Origin: Acidobacteriota bacterium
GTDB lineage: Bacteria > Acidobacteriota > Terriglobia > Terriglobales > Acidobacteriaceae
Direction of reading: 5' to 3'
Length of the DNA stretch: 64,000 nt
NCBI GenBank assembly: GCA_013289685.1
Contig: JABCZL010000012.1
Location: forward strand, 186,001 to 250,000
Part shown: in pieces, positions 22,783 through 33,686 of the stretch
Layout of the letters: every line of letters begins with the position of its first letter
Position numbering within the stretch: position 1 is the stretch's first letter
The notes under the pieces: generated by a model
Databases searched by the model: none
What the model was told of the DNA's origin: nothing
Seen by the model: only the letters and a program-made list of their open reading frames with translations
Made by a program: the position numbers and the translations under genes

Positions 22783-25638
22783 TCAGCCGCGAGCGGTAGT
22801 GGCCTTGCGTGCAATGAGGTTGTAGCCTTTGGCTTTGGCGTCCGCTTCGATCGCGGTCAAGTGCTGGCGTCCGGCCGTGATTTGGCCGGCCTTCATTTCG
22901 ATTTCAGCGAGCGCGAGACGCGCATCGAGTTCGATGCCCATATAACCTAGCTCTCGCGATTTCGTAATGATGACGACCAGTTCCTTGCGTGCCGCGATCC
23001 CGGCGGCGGAGTGGGCAGGATTTGTTTCAGCGGTCTCGATGCGCGCTGCGGTGATGGCGGCTGGCCAGCGGATGTTTGGATCCTCGCTCTTGGCGGCGAG
23101 AGCGTGTTGCATCGCCTCTTTCGCTGCCACTGCTTTACCCTCCGCAAGTAGGGCGCGGGCGAGGACGCACCAAGCCTGAGTTTCATCGTCGTGGATTTTC
23201 TGTTTCTGAAAAACCTCAAGAGTTTGCCTGACTGCGGTTTCTTGTTCGGTGGGAGAACGCCCATCTTCAAGCGACAGATCCGCGAGGGCGAGCTGAGCTT
23301 CAGCGATAGGTATCTTGTCGCCCCTCGGAATCCGCATGGCTAGCGCCTGCTCGTACAGCTTCCGGGCGCCCGAAAAATCGGCCTGCTCGATCAGCAGGCT
23401 ACCCAACCCCAACCTGGCATAAGGAGTTCCCCAGACGTCCCCATGTTTCTGCCAGAGCGCGATGACTTGTTCGAATTCCTGCTTCGCGCCCGCCAAGTCT
23501 CCTTGCAAATGGTGAATACCCGCGATGTTCAGGTTTGTGAGGGCCGCATATCCGTAATCTTCGTTGTCCCGACCCACCCTCAGTGATTCCTCATAGAGTT
23601 GGAGGGCGCCTCGCAGATCCCCTTGATTCATTCGGGCACCGGCAAGGTTCGACATCGCTAAAGTCAGGTTCCTGGTGTCATCGAGGCGCCGCCAAATGGC
23701 CACGGACTCGCGTTCCAGTTTCTCGCCGGCGGCGGCATCGTCCGTCACGATAGCGAGGTTGTCGAAAGCCAGGGCCAGACCCACTTCGGATCCATTCCTG
23801 CGGAAAATGCTTTGCGCTGCTTTTATCAGGCGTCTAGCTTCCGGAGCATCCGTTTGAGCGATCACCACCCCCCACGTGAGCAAAGTCCGGCCTTCGCGCT
23901 CCTGATCCCCGGTTGCTGCGGAAATCTCCCGCGCCTCGCGACAGGCAGAGACCGCATTCTGCACTTGCTGAATATCACTGAACATCCGACACTGCTTTTG
24001 CAGCGTATCGGCTAGGATCTCACGGGATCCCAGCGCCTTCGCCTTCTCCACCGCCCGCGCCAGCGGTTGTTCCTGATGCTTGGCATCGCCCAGCACCCTC
24101 CACGCATCCGCTTCCACAATTTCGATACGAGGATCGTCAGGCGCCGGAGGCGGAAGCTTGCGCAGTGATTCGACAGTGGCCAGAGAGTCATTTCCTTTGT
24201 TCCCGCGAGCTTGCACGTCTGCCAGCTTCAGCCCGTAATCGACGTTGTCAGGAAACAACGTGAACAGCGCGCGATAGACTTCGGTCGCCTTTCCGTATTC
24301 ATGACTGATGGAACGATACCGGCCTTCCACCACTAACCTGTCTTCACGCGAGAGATTGCCGGACAGGTCGTATCCTTGCCGCGCCTCCTCTTGCGCCTTC
24401 TTGTCGTAGCCCAAGCGGGACCACGCTTCGGCCAGAGCCGAGTGAGCCAGCGAATACTTTGGGTCGGCAGCGATCGCCCGTTGCAGAAGATCGCGGGCTT
24501 CGAGGGCGTCGAACACGCGTAGCCGGGCAAGCCCCTCCGAATAAAGGCGGGCAGCGTCACGGTTGGAAGGCAAGGAGCCGCGGACGCTCACCGCCTCCAC
24601 CGGAGAAACTGCTTCCACGCCAAGCTTTTCGCGCAACCGGGAACCAGCCTGTGTCACCATGTCAAACAGGTCGGACTCGCTTCCAACCACCGCGACGTCA
24701 GCAAGCGTTTCCCCGGCGACTGTATCTTGCAGGCGCAGGTCGAGACGGATGCGAGTGCCGGGTTTTTCGCCGAGCGCGGTGTAGGAGCCGAGGACGATCA
24801 AGTCGCTGTCCAAGTCCTTATGCAGTCGTGCCAGTGTGTCTCTGGAGAGGCTGTCAGCGTCGGCCAGAGGAAGATCGAGTTTGGTGCGCGAGATGTCCTC
24901 TCCCGATACCAGGCGCAGCTTTTCTCCCGCCTCCAGTTCGGTGCTTAACATCTCCGCCAGCGCCGTGGATATCCATCCTTCTTCCGGACGGCCCGACAGG
25001 TTGCGAAAACCAAGAACGGCGATGGAACGACGAGGAGGTGTTGCAGTCAAGGGGATGGCCACTGAGCTCGCCGGCCGCGGGGCGTGGTAAAGCTGCTTCC
25101 ACACGTAGATCCCTGCAACCGCGATCCCAGCTACGGCTAAGACCGCGACCTGTCTCATGCCCGTCCGACGCCGGGGGTCGGGCAAGCTGAGCTGTTGTTT
25201 TTCTTCCGTGATGACGCTGGTCTGAATCGTCTGCTGCTGGAAAATCACTCCGCCGGGGCCGTGGTTGGCGGCAGTCGCTGCATCCGGGACGACGGCCAGG
25301 CTCCCTTGGGGCACTACCCGCACCGGCGCGACGAACTGATAGCCCTTCCCCGGCAGGGTGACGATGTAGCTGTTGTTGCCGGGCTTCTCTTCCAATGCCC
25401 GCCGCAGCGCCGAAATACTTTGCGCCAGGTTGTTCTCGTCCACATGCGCGTCCTGCCAGACGTTTTCCAGCAGTTCGTTCCGGGTGAGAACCTTTCCGGA
25501 GTTTTGCACCAGGTACAGCAGCACATCGAAGGCCCGGAAGTTGAGCGCGACGATCTCTTCTTCGCGCCGGAGGGTGCGCGCGCGGGCATCAATCTGAAAC
25601 TCCCCGAATTGGAATACCCCTTCTGTTTTCATTGACAT
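22783..25638 (-). CDS. Winged-helix transcriptional regulator with TPR domain
   Basis: A 951-residue protein. Residues about 5-105 form an OmpR/CadC-type winged helix (FQFGEFQIDARARTL; ENVWQDAHVDENNLAQSISALRRAL). One transmembrane helix follows near 170 (VAVLAVAGIAVAGIYVW). A periplasmic region begins SIAVLGFRNLSG near 205, as in adenylate-cyclase-linked TPR proteins, then many TPR repeats to the end. This membrane-spanning one-component layout is very common in Acidobacteriota. Ligand and targets are unknown. The region upstream is shared with a small divergent zinc-ribbon ORF. Confidence 0.85.
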   Translation of the reverse strand: MSMKTEGVFQFGEFQIDARARTLRREEEIVALNFRAFDVLLYLVQNSGKVLTRNELLENVWQDAHVDENNLAQSISALRRALEEKPGNNSYIVTLPGKGYQFVAPVRVVPQGSLAVVPDAATAANHGPGGVIFQQQTIQTSVITEEKQQLSLPDPRRRTGMRQVAVLAVAGIAVAGIYVWKQLYHAPRPASSVAIPLTATPPRRSIAVLGFRNLSGRPEEGWISTALAEMLSTELEAGEKLRLVSGEDISRTKLDLPLADADSLSRDTLARLHKDLDSDLIVLGSYTALGEKPGTRIRLDLRLQDTVAGETLADVAVVGSESDLFDMVTQAGSRLREKLGVEAVSPVEAVSVRGSLPSNRDAARLYSEGLARLRVFDALEARDLLQRAIAADPKYSLAHSALAEAWSRLGYDKKAQEEARQGYDLSGNLSREDRLVVEGRYRSISHEYGKATEVYRALFTLFPDNVDYGLKLADVQARGNKGNDSLATVESLRKLPPPAPDDPRIEIVEADAWRVLGDAKHQEQPLARAVEKAKALGSREILADTLQKQCRMFSDIQQVQNAVSACREAREISAATGDQEREGRTLLTWGVVIAQTDAPEARRLIKAAQSIFRRNGSEVGLALAFDNLAIVTDDAAAGEKLERESVAIWRRLDDTRNLTLAMSNLAGARMNQGDLRGALQLYEESLRVGRDNEDYGYAALTNLNIAGIHHLQGDLAGAKQEFEQVIALWQKHGDVWGTPYARLGLGSLLIEQADFSGARKLYEQALAMRIPRGDKIPIAEAQLALADLSLEDGRSPTEQETAVRQTLEVFQKQKIHDDETQAWCVLARALLAEGKAVAAKEAMQHALAAKSEDPNIRWPAAITAARIETAETNPAHSAAGIAARKELVVIITKSRELGYMGIELDARLALAEIEMKAGQITAGRQHLTAIEADAKAKGYNLIARKATTARG

Positions 25639-25833
25639 CGAGACGTTCAGAACTTTTCAGAAGCTTTCAAAATGATTCACTGGCCTTTTTTGTGAGACTG
25701 CCGCAACATTCGCGGCCAGTAATAGGGGGGCCGTACGACACGACTTTACCAGTGGTTCTCGGAGTGGGCAAGCGTCTTCCGTTCTGACCCGCCTGAAAGC
25801 GGCACCAGGCGCACGATCCGGACCGAGGTCACC

Positions 25834-25974
25834 GTGCAGAGGCAAGGTACCACCCTGCTGGTGGGGGGCGCGGCGGCGGACTTCGATATCTGCCCATTCT
25901 GCGGAACCAAGCTGTCCCCGGAGCAGGCAGAACATGCACGGCTCAGTCTGCCCAAGGGCCCGATTTCGGCATGA
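25834..25974 (+). CDS. Small zinc-ribbon protein, start uncertain
   Basis: From a GTG at 25834 the frame gives 46 residues with FDICPFCGTKLSPEQAEHARL near the middle, a CxxC zinc-knuckle. The frame is open and protein-like further upstream (SDPPESGTRRTIRTEVTV), back to about 25728, but contains no ATG, GTG or TTG. The N-terminus may therefore be lost or use an unusual start. It resembles small Acidobacteriota proteins with a short beta strand and a C-terminal Cys pair. Low confidence. Confidence 0.35.
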   Translation: MQRQGTTLLVGGAAADFDICPFCGTKLSPEQAEHARLSLPKGPISA

Positions 25975-26061
25975 CCAGCGAGGAGTCGGAAAACGATCCC
26001 GCCGATTCCCCTAAAGGGCTTTTCAGAACCAAGGATTCACAAACTTCGATTCGAGGACGTC

Positions 26062-28233
26062 ATGAACAGATTAAGGATGCTAGTTTCGTCTGCCGTACTT
26101 ATCTTCACTTTCGTCTTTGGAGCGAGCCTTGCCCACGGACAAATCACGCCCAGTGCTGACGCTTACACCAACACCGCTTCGCCAAGCACGAACTACGGAG
26201 CGGCAGTAACCCTCAACGTCGAAAGTGCTTCGCAGACCGCCTACATCCAATTCGATCTATCCGCGATTCCCACCGGCTACACCGGCGCCAACATCGCCAA
26301 AGCCAGCCTGAAACTCTACGTCAACGCCGTCAGCACGGCGGGAAGTTTCAACATTGATTACGTCGATGGTGCGTGGACGGAGTCGACCATCAACGCCAAC
26401 CTTCTTCCCGCGATGGGAACCACGATCGCCAGCAGCGTTCCCCTGGTCAAGTCGAATGCGCATGACTACATCATCGTCGACATTACTCCGGCGGTGGCTG
26501 CATGGCTCAACGGCAGTCAAGCCAATGACGGCATTGCACTCGTGGCCAACAGTCCGCTGAGTTGCAGTTTCACGAGCAAGGAAAGCACCACCTACAGCCA
26601 TTCCCCGGAACTGGACATCGTGTTCCTCGGCAACGGCACGCAAGGACCTGCCGGACCACAAGGCCCTGAAGGTCCGCAAGGCCCGCAAGGTGTTTCCGGA
26701 CCGAGCGGTCCAGTGGGTCCGCAAGGCCCTGTTGGTCCGGCCGGAATCAACAATCGCGGAACCTGGGTTGCAACCACGACCTACCAGATCAACGACTCCG
26801 TTGCCTACGCGGGCGCGTCGTGGATCGCCCTTGCGGTGAATACCGATTCCGCCCCCGGCCCGATCAATACCAACTGGCAGTTGATGGCTGCGAAAGGCAT
26901 GAACAACCAGGGCAGCTGGGTTTCCTCGGTCAACTATCAAGTGGACGATGCGGTGACCGACGGCGGCCAGTTCTGGATCGCAGTTGCTGTGAATACGCAG
27001 TCGGAACCGTCGATTCTCAATCCCAATTGGCAACTCGTCGCCGCCAGTGGAGCCGCTGGTCCCGCGGGAGCCGCAGGTCCGCAAGGGCCCGCTGGACAAA
27101 CTGGACAAACCGGTTCAACCGGACCAGCCGGACAGACGGGACCGCAAGGATCTCAAGGCGCAGCCGGACCACAGGGGCCGATTGGTCTGACCGGAGCCAC
27201 GGGATCTCAGGGTGCGACCGGGGCCACCGGCCTGATGGGTCTCACGGGTCCGCAAGGACCACAAGGCGCGCAAGGTCTTGCAGGAACAAACGGCACAGGA
27301 TTCAACTTCCGCAATACCTTCGCCACGAGTGCGACCTACGCCGTGAATGATGTCGCCACTTACAACGGATCAACCTACGTAGCGATCGCGGCCAATGGCC
27401 CAAGCTCGCAAACTCCAGATCAAGATCCATCCGCCTGGAGCGTGATGGCGCAACAGGGCGCGACCGGACAAACGGGGGCGCAAGGCGCTACGGGTAACAC
27501 GGGGACACAAGGGCCGACCGGCTCGACGGGAGCCACGGGGGCTACAGGGGCGACGGGTCCGCAAGGTGTGACCGGCGCAACAGGACCGCAAGGGCCCGTG
27601 GGCACGACTGGTGCACAAGGACCGCAAGGGCCGCAAGGGCCAAGCGGATCAAGCGCCGTCCAGGTCTACACGACACCCGGTACGACGCAGTTCGTGGTTC
27701 CACCCGGCGTCAATCTCATGGTTGTAGAGATGATCGGCGGCGGCGGCGCCGGGAGCGGCGGGTCCGTCGTCCTTGGGCAGGCTTTCGGCGGCTACGGCGG
27801 TGGCAGCGGCGCATATGGGAAAGCTTTTGTCAGCGTCACGCCCGGCGCGACCTACAACATCAACGTCGGAACTGGCGGTACTGGAGTCGCCGGCGGCAAC
27901 GGAGGACCTGGAGCCAACTCGAGTATCAGCGATAGCAGCGCCACCATTCTGGCCTATGCCAACGGCGGAGGTGGGGGCGCCCCCTTCACCGGGAGCAGTG
28001 GAGGGGCCGGTGGCGGCGGTTCCATCCCGGGAAACATGGGACCCTTCGCGATGGCCGGAAACGCCGGCGGTGCTCAAGTCGGCAACGTTGCCAATGGCGG
28101 CGCTGGCGGCGCTGGAATCATAAACGGACAGCAGGTCGGGGCTGGTGGCAGCGGGGCGGCTGGCCAGGCGCCCCCGAACGCGCAGTTACCGGGCGCGAAC
28201 GGCACCGCGGGTTGGGTGCTGGTTACGTACTGA
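26062..28233 (+). CDS. Secreted DNRLRE / collagen-like protein
   Basis: A 723-residue exported protein. The signal peptide spans about residues 1-28 (ending AHG). A DNRLRE domain (about 30-190) is a beta-sandwich found in bacterial surface and carbohydrate-acting proteins. Collagen-like Gly-Pro-Gln triplets occur in three blocks (about 195-225, 335-410 and 470-530). Between them lie three copies of a carbohydrate-binding-like module with W.....Y.....V..G..W.A and P......W. The C-terminal 180 residues are Gly-rich with GGGGAGSGG runs. It is probably a surface or matrix protein; the function is inferred only from architecture. Confidence 0.75.
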   Translation: MNRLRMLVSSAVLIFTFVFGASLAHGQITPSADAYTNTASPSTNYGAAVTLNVESASQTAYIQFDLSAIPTGYTGANIAKASLKLYVNAVSTAGSFNIDYVDGAWTESTINANLLPAMGTTIASSVPLVKSNAHDYIIVDITPAVAAWLNGSQANDGIALVANSPLSCSFTSKESTTYSHSPELDIVFLGNGTQGPAGPQGPEGPQGPQGVSGPSGPVGPQGPVGPAGINNRGTWVATTTYQINDSVAYAGASWIALAVNTDSAPGPINTNWQLMAAKGMNNQGSWVSSVNYQVDDAVTDGGQFWIAVAVNTQSEPSILNPNWQLVAASGAAGPAGAAGPQGPAGQTGQTGSTGPAGQTGPQGSQGAAGPQGPIGLTGATGSQGATGATGLMGLTGPQGPQGAQGLAGTNGTGFNFRNTFATSATYAVNDVATYNGSTYVAIAANGPSSQTPDQDPSAWSVMAQQGATGQTGAQGATGNTGTQGPTGSTGATGATGATGPQGVTGATGPQGPVGTTGAQGPQGPQGPSGSSAVQVYTTPGTTQFVVPPGVNLMVVEMIGGGGAGSGGSVVLGQAFGGYGGGSGAYGKAFVSVTPGATYNINVGTGGTGVAGGNGGPGANSSISDSSATILAYANGGGGGAPFTGSSGGAGGGGSIPGNMGPFAMAGNAGGAQVGNVANGGAGGAGIINGQQVGAGGSGAAGQAPPNAQLPGANGTAGWVLVTY

Positions 28234-28460
28234 GGCGTGCACCCTGATCGAACTAGGAGAACGGAGGCGGACGGTTCGGTTTCCTATCCGCCTCGTACTC
28301 TCGCAGCCGGTCGACAAGGAACAGAGATGCAGTTCGAGCAGATCAGTCTGCGAGCGGAGTTGGACCAAGCGTGCCTCGGCTTCGACAACGACGCACCGAG
28401 TTTCGGTTGTCCGATCGTACCAAGGGACCATGCTTCACAAATCTACTAAGGAGAATTTTC

Positions 28461-29219
28461 ATGAAACGCTTGTTCGGAGTCATGCTGTTGATGTTGGGCT
28501 TAGTGGTCGTAGCGGTTGCCATCGCGTCTCTTTCGAGCCATCCCGCCGCGGCTGCAAGTAAACCGCCAGCCCTTCCGCCGATTTCGGTTTCGGTCGCGAA
28601 CACGCCGAACGTCAATGCCAACATAACCAACGCGTCGTTGCCGGTTACGGGAAGTGTCAGTGCTGCCGTCTCCGGGACAGTGAACGCCAACATCATCAAC
28701 GCCTCCATACCCGTGACTGGTACGTTGAGCGCCACTCTTGCCCCCGGCGCCAGCGTCACCGTCGCCAACCCCTCGCTGGCCGTTACCAACCCCCCCGGCA
28801 CTACTCACATGAGCCAGGACGTCAACAATCTGATCACCTTGTGGTCGGGATACGCGCCCAATAGTACCGTCTTCCCCAGTTCAACCTGCACGGGCGGCTT
28901 AGAGCAAGTCACTCCCGCAGGCACTCCCTCCCAATCCTGTTATACGGTGCCGCCGGGGATGCTTCTCGTGGTTACGGATATTCAGTTCACCACTTATTCC
29001 GCTTCGGGGTCCGGCTCCGGGGACGCTGCTCTCGTTCTGGACGGAGGCTACCATTACTACAATCAGAAAGCATATGACGGCAATGGAATTGTCACATTAC
29101 ATGACTACTTCACCACGGGTATGGTCTTTAACCATTCACCCACCTTTCAAGTCGACGTCTTGGGACAATTTGTCTTCTACAACCTGACCCTACAGGGCTA
29201 TCTGGTATCGAGCAACTAG
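28461..29219 (+). CDS. Exported hypothetical protein
   Basis: A 252-residue protein from ATG 28461, chosen for its AAGGAG ribosome site and the signal-like segment FGVMLLMLGLVVVAVAIASL. The N-terminal part carries repeated NAN-I-NASLPVTG units with Ala/Ser/Thr-rich spacing, the C-terminal half a beta-rich module. No known domain recognised. It follows the collagen-like gene and precedes another exported protein, suggesting a cell-surface gene group. Confidence 0.65.
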   Translation: MKRLFGVMLLMLGLVVVAVAIASLSSHPAAAASKPPALPPISVSVANTPNVNANITNASLPVTGSVSAAVSGTVNANIINASIPVTGTLSATLAPGASVTVANPSLAVTNPPGTTHMSQDVNNLITLWSGYAPNSTVFPSSTCTGGLEQVTPAGTPSQSCYTVPPGMLLVVTDIQFTTYSASGSGSGDAALVLDGGYHYYNQKAYDGNGIVTLHDYFTTGMVFNHSPTFQVDVLGQFVFYNLTLQGYLVSSN

Positions 29220-29319
29220 TGAGCTGTTGGGATAGGTCCCGATAGCTCGGAGATAGACGTCAACAACCATTAACAAGACTGGCTGGATCAATAAAGATCT
29301 GCAACGAGAGGAAATCACA

Positions 29320-29850
29320 ATGAAACACGTCGGCAAGTTTCTCTTACTAGTAATCATGGGCTTTGGGCTGTTCGCCATCGCTTTACCCGTGAAACAGTCG
29401 TGGACAACCTTCAAGGTCTCAGCTGACAGCAGCTGCCGGACCGTAAGGGGCACGATCAACAGCGTGTTCACCACACAGAACTGCACAAGCCCTATAGGAC
29501 TCTGCACCGTTGGCACCATCACGGGTTCGGGCCTGCTCGATGGAAATACTACTTTCGTCGCCTTGGGCGAGGCTCCGTCGGCGGGCATGCCTGGGATCGA
29601 ACCCGCGGCCAACCTTTCCTACTCTGGTCAGCTCACCATCGTGGCGCGGCGCGGCACTCTGGTGACAAACGATCTCGGTGTTCTCGATGCCGCCCATTTG
29701 GCGTTCACAGAAATGGAACGCCCCAGTTCTGGAACGGGTGTGTTCGCGAATCCGGGAAACACCGCCTTCTTCATCTCGGGATCCATTGTTGACAACGGGC
29801 AAGGCTTCCAGGGGGACCTGTCAGGCATCGCCTGTTTTGACGGCCAATAG
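29320..29850 (+). CDS. Exported hypothetical protein
   Basis: A 176-residue protein preceded by AGAGGAAA. The N-terminal hydrophobic stretch (FLLLVIMGFGLFAIALP) looks like a signal peptide. The mature part has a Cys pair (CRTVRG ... QNCTSPIGLCTVG) and beta-type sequence resembling secreted allene-oxide-cyclase-like barrels, but this is not certain. Same orientation and spacing as its neighbours. Confidence 0.6.
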   Translation: MKHVGKFLLLVIMGFGLFAIALPVKQSWTTFKVSADSSCRTVRGTINSVFTTQNCTSPIGLCTVGTITGSGLLDGNTTFVALGEAPSAGMPGIEPAANLSYSGQLTIVARRGTLVTNDLGVLDAAHLAFTEMERPSSGTGVFANPGNTAFFISGSIVDNGQGFQGDLSGIACFDGQ

Positions 29851-29972
29851 CCGTCACCGTCGATGCGGATAGCCCGGAGATAAGTAAAGCGGTGCTGGTA
29901 GATGACAACGCAGCTGAATCGGGGCGGCCAAGCCTGGGCCTCTGGCCGCCTCAGAAAACGACGAGGCACTTT

Positions 29973-32900
29973 ATGAAACCAGTTCGCGTAGTAATGCTTT
30001 CACTCTCAATGGTGCTGCTGTGCGGTTTGTTCAGTGCTGCGCGGCAGAGTGCGACGACGGCCGCGAATGCGACAGTGCCGCCGTTGATTCCGTTCTCCAG
30101 CGTCGCCACCGATGAGGGTGGCAGTTCCCTGAGCGGCGTGGTCAATCTCACCTTCTCGCTCTATGCAGCGCAGCAGGGCGGCGCGCCGCTGTGGACCGAG
30201 ACGCAGAATAATATTCAGCTCGACGCCACCGGACATTACTCTGTGCAGCTCGGCATCACTCAACTCAACGGCGTGCCCACAACTTTGTTCACCACGGGCG
30301 AAGCTCGCTGGCTGGGTGTACGGATCGCTGAGCAAGTCGAGCAGCCGCGTGTACTGCTGCTCAGCGTGCCCTATGCGTTGAAGGCCGGGGATGCGGCAAC
30401 CATCGGTGGACTGCCACCCTCCGCCTTCGTGCTGGCGGCTCCGCCGTCAAGCTCACCGGCGGTCACGCCTCTCGATGCGGGTGCGACACTGCAAAGCTCA
30501 GCCCCTCCGCCAACGGGAGGCCCAGTCACTGGCACCGGCACGCTCAACTTCCTGCCGCTGTGGGATTCCACCTCCGACATCATCAGCTCGGTTGTGTTCC
30601 AGTCGGCCACGTCGCCGTTCAAGATTGGCATCAACACCACCACCCCCGCCACCACGCTCGACGTGAAAGGCTCAGGCACCATCCGCGGCACGCTGAGCTT
30701 GCCCGCCACCGGCACGGCGACCGCGACCAAGTCTGCCAACTCCCAGCCGATGACTCTCGCGGCCTCGGCATTCAACACCACATCGGGTAAAGCTACGGCG
30801 GAAACTTTTCAGTTGCAAGCCGAGCCCGTCGGCAATGACACGCCGACGAATTCTGCCACTCTCAATCTTCTGTTCGGCTCGGGCACGACCAAGCCAGCCG
30901 AGACCGGGCTGAACATTGCCAGCACCGGAGTCATCACGTTTAACGCGGCGCAGACTTTTCCCAACACCATCACCGGCATCACCACCGCACCCGGCTCCGG
31001 TCTGATCGGAGGCGCCACCAGCGGCACACCTTCTTTGAGTCTGTTGAATAATTGCAACACCAATCAGGTGCTGCAGTGGAACGGCACGGCCTGGGCGTGT
31101 GCAACCGTCAGCGGCGGCGGCGGATCGGGCACTGTGACCAGCGTGGCCACCGGCCTGGGCTTGTTTGGCGGTCCCATTACCACCAGCGGCACGCTGACCA
31201 TCGACACCACTGTGGTGCCGCAACTGGCCGCGGCCACAAACACGTTCACCGGAACCGTGAACGCCAACGTAGTCAACGCCACCACCGGATTCGACATTGC
31301 AGGCGTTCCGTTTGACTCCGGCTCGCCGTTCACCGGCAGCGGGCTGGGCAACTCCTATCTTGGATTCGCGGGTAACACGAAGACGACCGGCCAGGGCAAT
31401 GTCGGCGCCGGTTGGGCAGCTCTTCTTGCCAACACCACGGGAACTTACAACACGGCGGTGGGTGTGAGCTCGCTTTTCACCAACACCACAGGAGTACAGA
31501 ACACCGCGGTGGGATATGACGCCCTGTTCGCTAACGTTGGCGGTAGCACTGCTCCCCTTGGAAGCAACAACACAGCGATCGGGTTTGGGGCCGCCTATAT
31601 GAACAGTACCGGCTACAACAACACCGCCATTGGCTACGAGGCACTGTACGACAACATCGGCGGTCTCGGGAACACGGCCATCGGCGCCGGATCGCTCTTT
31701 AACAACACCACTACCGGCAATTTCAACACGGCAATCGGCTACCAGGCCGGGCCCACCACCAATCTCACCAACAGTACCGCCATTGGCTACCAAGCCTTAG
31801 TCAGCGAAAGCAACGCCCTGGTGCTGGGCGGCACCGGAGCCAACGCCGTCAAAGTCGGCATCGGCACCTCTGCGCCCGCCTACACGCTGGATGCGGCTGG
31901 AACTATTCGGTCCTCCACCGGCGGCTTCATGTTTCCGGATGGCACCACCCAAACCACAGCCGCCACCGGAGGAGGCGGCTCGATCACCGGAGTCACCGCA
32001 GGCACCGGTCTCACCGGTGGCGGCACCAGCGGCAATGTCACGCTGAGCATCAACACCGCCGTGATTCCAGAACTGAGCTCGGCCAACGCGTTCAGCGGGA
32101 CCATCACTGCCGGAACCTCCAGCAGCAGCAGCTTCGGAGTATTGGGCGAATCGAACGCCGCCTCGGGGCAAAACTATGGCGTGGGCGGTCTTGCGCAGTC
32201 CCCTTCCGGGTACGGCGTTTGGGGTCTGAACACGGCATCCGGCGGCATAGGAGTCTACGGTTTCGATAGCGCAGGAACGGGCGTTTCCGGCAGCGGCGGG
32301 ACCGGCGTTTCTGGCACCGGAGTGACCTATGGCGTCAACGGAACCGCCACCGGGGCAGGTTCCTCGGGCGTGTACGGAACCGCCCCGCAGTATGGCGTCC
32401 AAGGGCTTGCCACAGGCAACGGGAGCGGCGTGTTCGGCGCCGGGGCCGATGGCGTGTACGGCATCGGAACAATCAACGGCGTGTACGGCACCGGATCCAA
32501 TGGCGTCAACGGCGCCGGAACAGTCTTCGGCGTCGTCGGCAACGCAACGGCGGCAAGTTCCACGGGCGTGTACGGAAGTGCTCCGCAATACGGAGTCCAG
32601 GGCTTCGCCACGGGGAGTGGCAGCACGGTTGGCGTAACTGGCGTCGGCGCCATTGGCCTGCAGGGAAGCGGCACTGCCGACGGCGTCTACGGCACGGCGA
32701 CGGGAGGCGGCAGCACGGTTGGCGTCTACGGAACCGGGCCCATTGGCGTCTACGGCAACGGAGCAACCAACGGGGGTACTGGAATTGAGGGGTGGGGAGG
32801 TGAAGGCAGCGAAGGCGACGCCTCTGGCGGTGCCGGGGGAGTTTTCGTGGGGGCCGAGGGAAACGAAGGTGGCGTTGGGGCAACTTTTCAAGGGGGCAGC

Positions 32901-33686
32901 GCCTTCAGCGAAGGCAGTGCGGGCGGCGATGGGATGAGTGCATGGCCGGGCTATTCAGGGAACACGGCGGCCTATGCCGGGTACTTCAGCGGCAACATCG
33001 ATGTCACCGGTTCAACCGAGGACAGTTCTTACGAGCTCAAAATCGACCACCCCCTCGATCCCGGCAATAAATATCTGTACCACTCTTCCGTCGAATCCTC
33101 GGAGATGATGAACATCTACACCGGCAACGTCACCACCGATGGCCAGGGACTGGCCACGGTGCAACTGCCGGATTGGTTTGAGGCGGTCAACACCGACTTT
33201 CGCTACCAGTTGACCGTGATGGGTCAATTCGCCCAAGCCATCGTGGACAGCAAAGTCGCCAGCCATCGGTTCAGCATCAGGACGGACAAACCGAATGTGG
33301 AAGTCTCCTGGCAAATCACGGGAGTCCGCCAGGACGCTTACGCCAAGGCGCATCCTCTGGTCGTCGAACCAGCGAAAGACGCGCGCGAACGCGGCCACTA
33401 CATCCATCCCGAACTATATGGCGCACCGGTGGAGCAGAGCGTCGAGTGGGCGCGCCATCCAGAAATCATGAAGAGGATGCAGGAAACCAGAGCCCGGCAG
33501 TTGGCCGCAGCGCAGAGTCAGACATCCACGATCCGCGCCGAAACCCTGCCGCTGGCAGTGCCGCCAACGCCGAAACCGATGCCCCAGAGGCTGCCCACGC
33601 CTCGGGTAGCTCCGGTCCGGCCCGCGGCAGGCGCAAAGCCGACAGTCCGGGCTGAACTGCAACCGTCGCCTCCGCAACCCAGGTAA
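29973..33686 (+). CDS. Giant secreted repeat protein with YadA-like head repeats
   Basis: A 1,237-residue protein from ATG 29973, with a signal peptide (MLSLSMVLLCGLFSAARQ). Residues about 30-140 form the domain common at the start of such Acidobacteriota proteins (SVPYALKAGDAATIGGLPPSAF). Residues about 480-600 hold NTAVGYDAL / NTAIGYEAL trimeric-autotransporter head repeats. From about 715 to 940 there are G-V-Y-G/N/V-G-type repeats, then a compact domain (SYELKIDHPLDPGNKYLYHS near 1015) and a Pro-rich tail. No outer-membrane anchor is evident at the C-terminus. Probably a fibrous surface or extracellular protein. Confidence 0.7.
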   Translation: MKPVRVVMLSLSMVLLCGLFSAARQSATTAANATVPPLIPFSSVATDEGGSSLSGVVNLTFSLYAAQQGGAPLWTETQNNIQLDATGHYSVQLGITQLNGVPTTLFTTGEARWLGVRIAEQVEQPRVLLLSVPYALKAGDAATIGGLPPSAFVLAAPPSSSPAVTPLDAGATLQSSAPPPTGGPVTGTGTLNFLPLWDSTSDIISSVVFQSATSPFKIGINTTTPATTLDVKGSGTIRGTLSLPATGTATATKSANSQPMTLAASAFNTTSGKATAETFQLQAEPVGNDTPTNSATLNLLFGSGTTKPAETGLNIASTGVITFNAAQTFPNTITGITTAPGSGLIGGATSGTPSLSLLNNCNTNQVLQWNGTAWACATVSGGGGSGTVTSVATGLGLFGGPITTSGTLTIDTTVVPQLAAATNTFTGTVNANVVNATTGFDIAGVPFDSGSPFTGSGLGNSYLGFAGNTKTTGQGNVGAGWAALLANTTGTYNTAVGVSSLFTNTTGVQNTAVGYDALFANVGGSTAPLGSNNTAIGFGAAYMNSTGYNNTAIGYEALYDNIGGLGNTAIGAGSLFNNTTTGNFNTAIGYQAGPTTNLTNSTAIGYQALVSESNALVLGGTGANAVKVGIGTSAPAYTLDAAGTIRSSTGGFMFPDGTTQTTAATGGGGSITGVTAGTGLTGGGTSGNVTLSINTAVIPELSSANAFSGTITAGTSSSSSFGVLGESNAASGQNYGVGGLAQSPSGYGVWGLNTASGGIGVYGFDSAGTGVSGSGGTGVSGTGVTYGVNGTATGAGSSGVYGTAPQYGVQGLATGNGSGVFGAGADGVYGIGTINGVYGTGSNGVNGAGTVFGVVGNATAASSTGVYGSAPQYGVQGFATGSGSTVGVTGVGAIGLQGSGTADGVYGTATGGGSTVGVYGTGPIGVYGNGATNGGTGIEGWGGEGSEGDASGGAGGVFVGAEGNEGGVGATFQGGSAFSEGSAGGDGMSAWPGYSGNTAAYAGYFSGNIDVTGSTEDSSYELKIDHPLDPGNKYLYHSSVESSEMMNIYTGNVTTDGQGLATVQLPDWFEAVNTDFRYQLTVMGQFAQAIVDSKVASHRFSIRTDKPNVEVSWQITGVRQDAYAKAHPLVVEPAKDARERGHYIHPELYGAPVEQSVEWARHPEIMKRMQETRARQLAAAQSQTSTIRAETLPLAVPPTPKPMPQRLPTPRVAPVRPAAGAKPTVRAELQPSPPQPR

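Noticed and set aside
24459-25190. 243-codon ORF on the plus strand
   Set aside because: Antisense to the winged-helix/TPR gene; Arg/Pro-rich shadow product.
26640-27650. Short regular repeats resembling a CRISPR array
   Set aside because: They are in-frame Gly-Pro-Gln collagen codons without constant-length unique spacers.
30672-32891. Large ORFs opposite the giant repeat protein
   Set aside because: Shadow frames produced by repetitive GC-rich codons; no ribosome site or domain.
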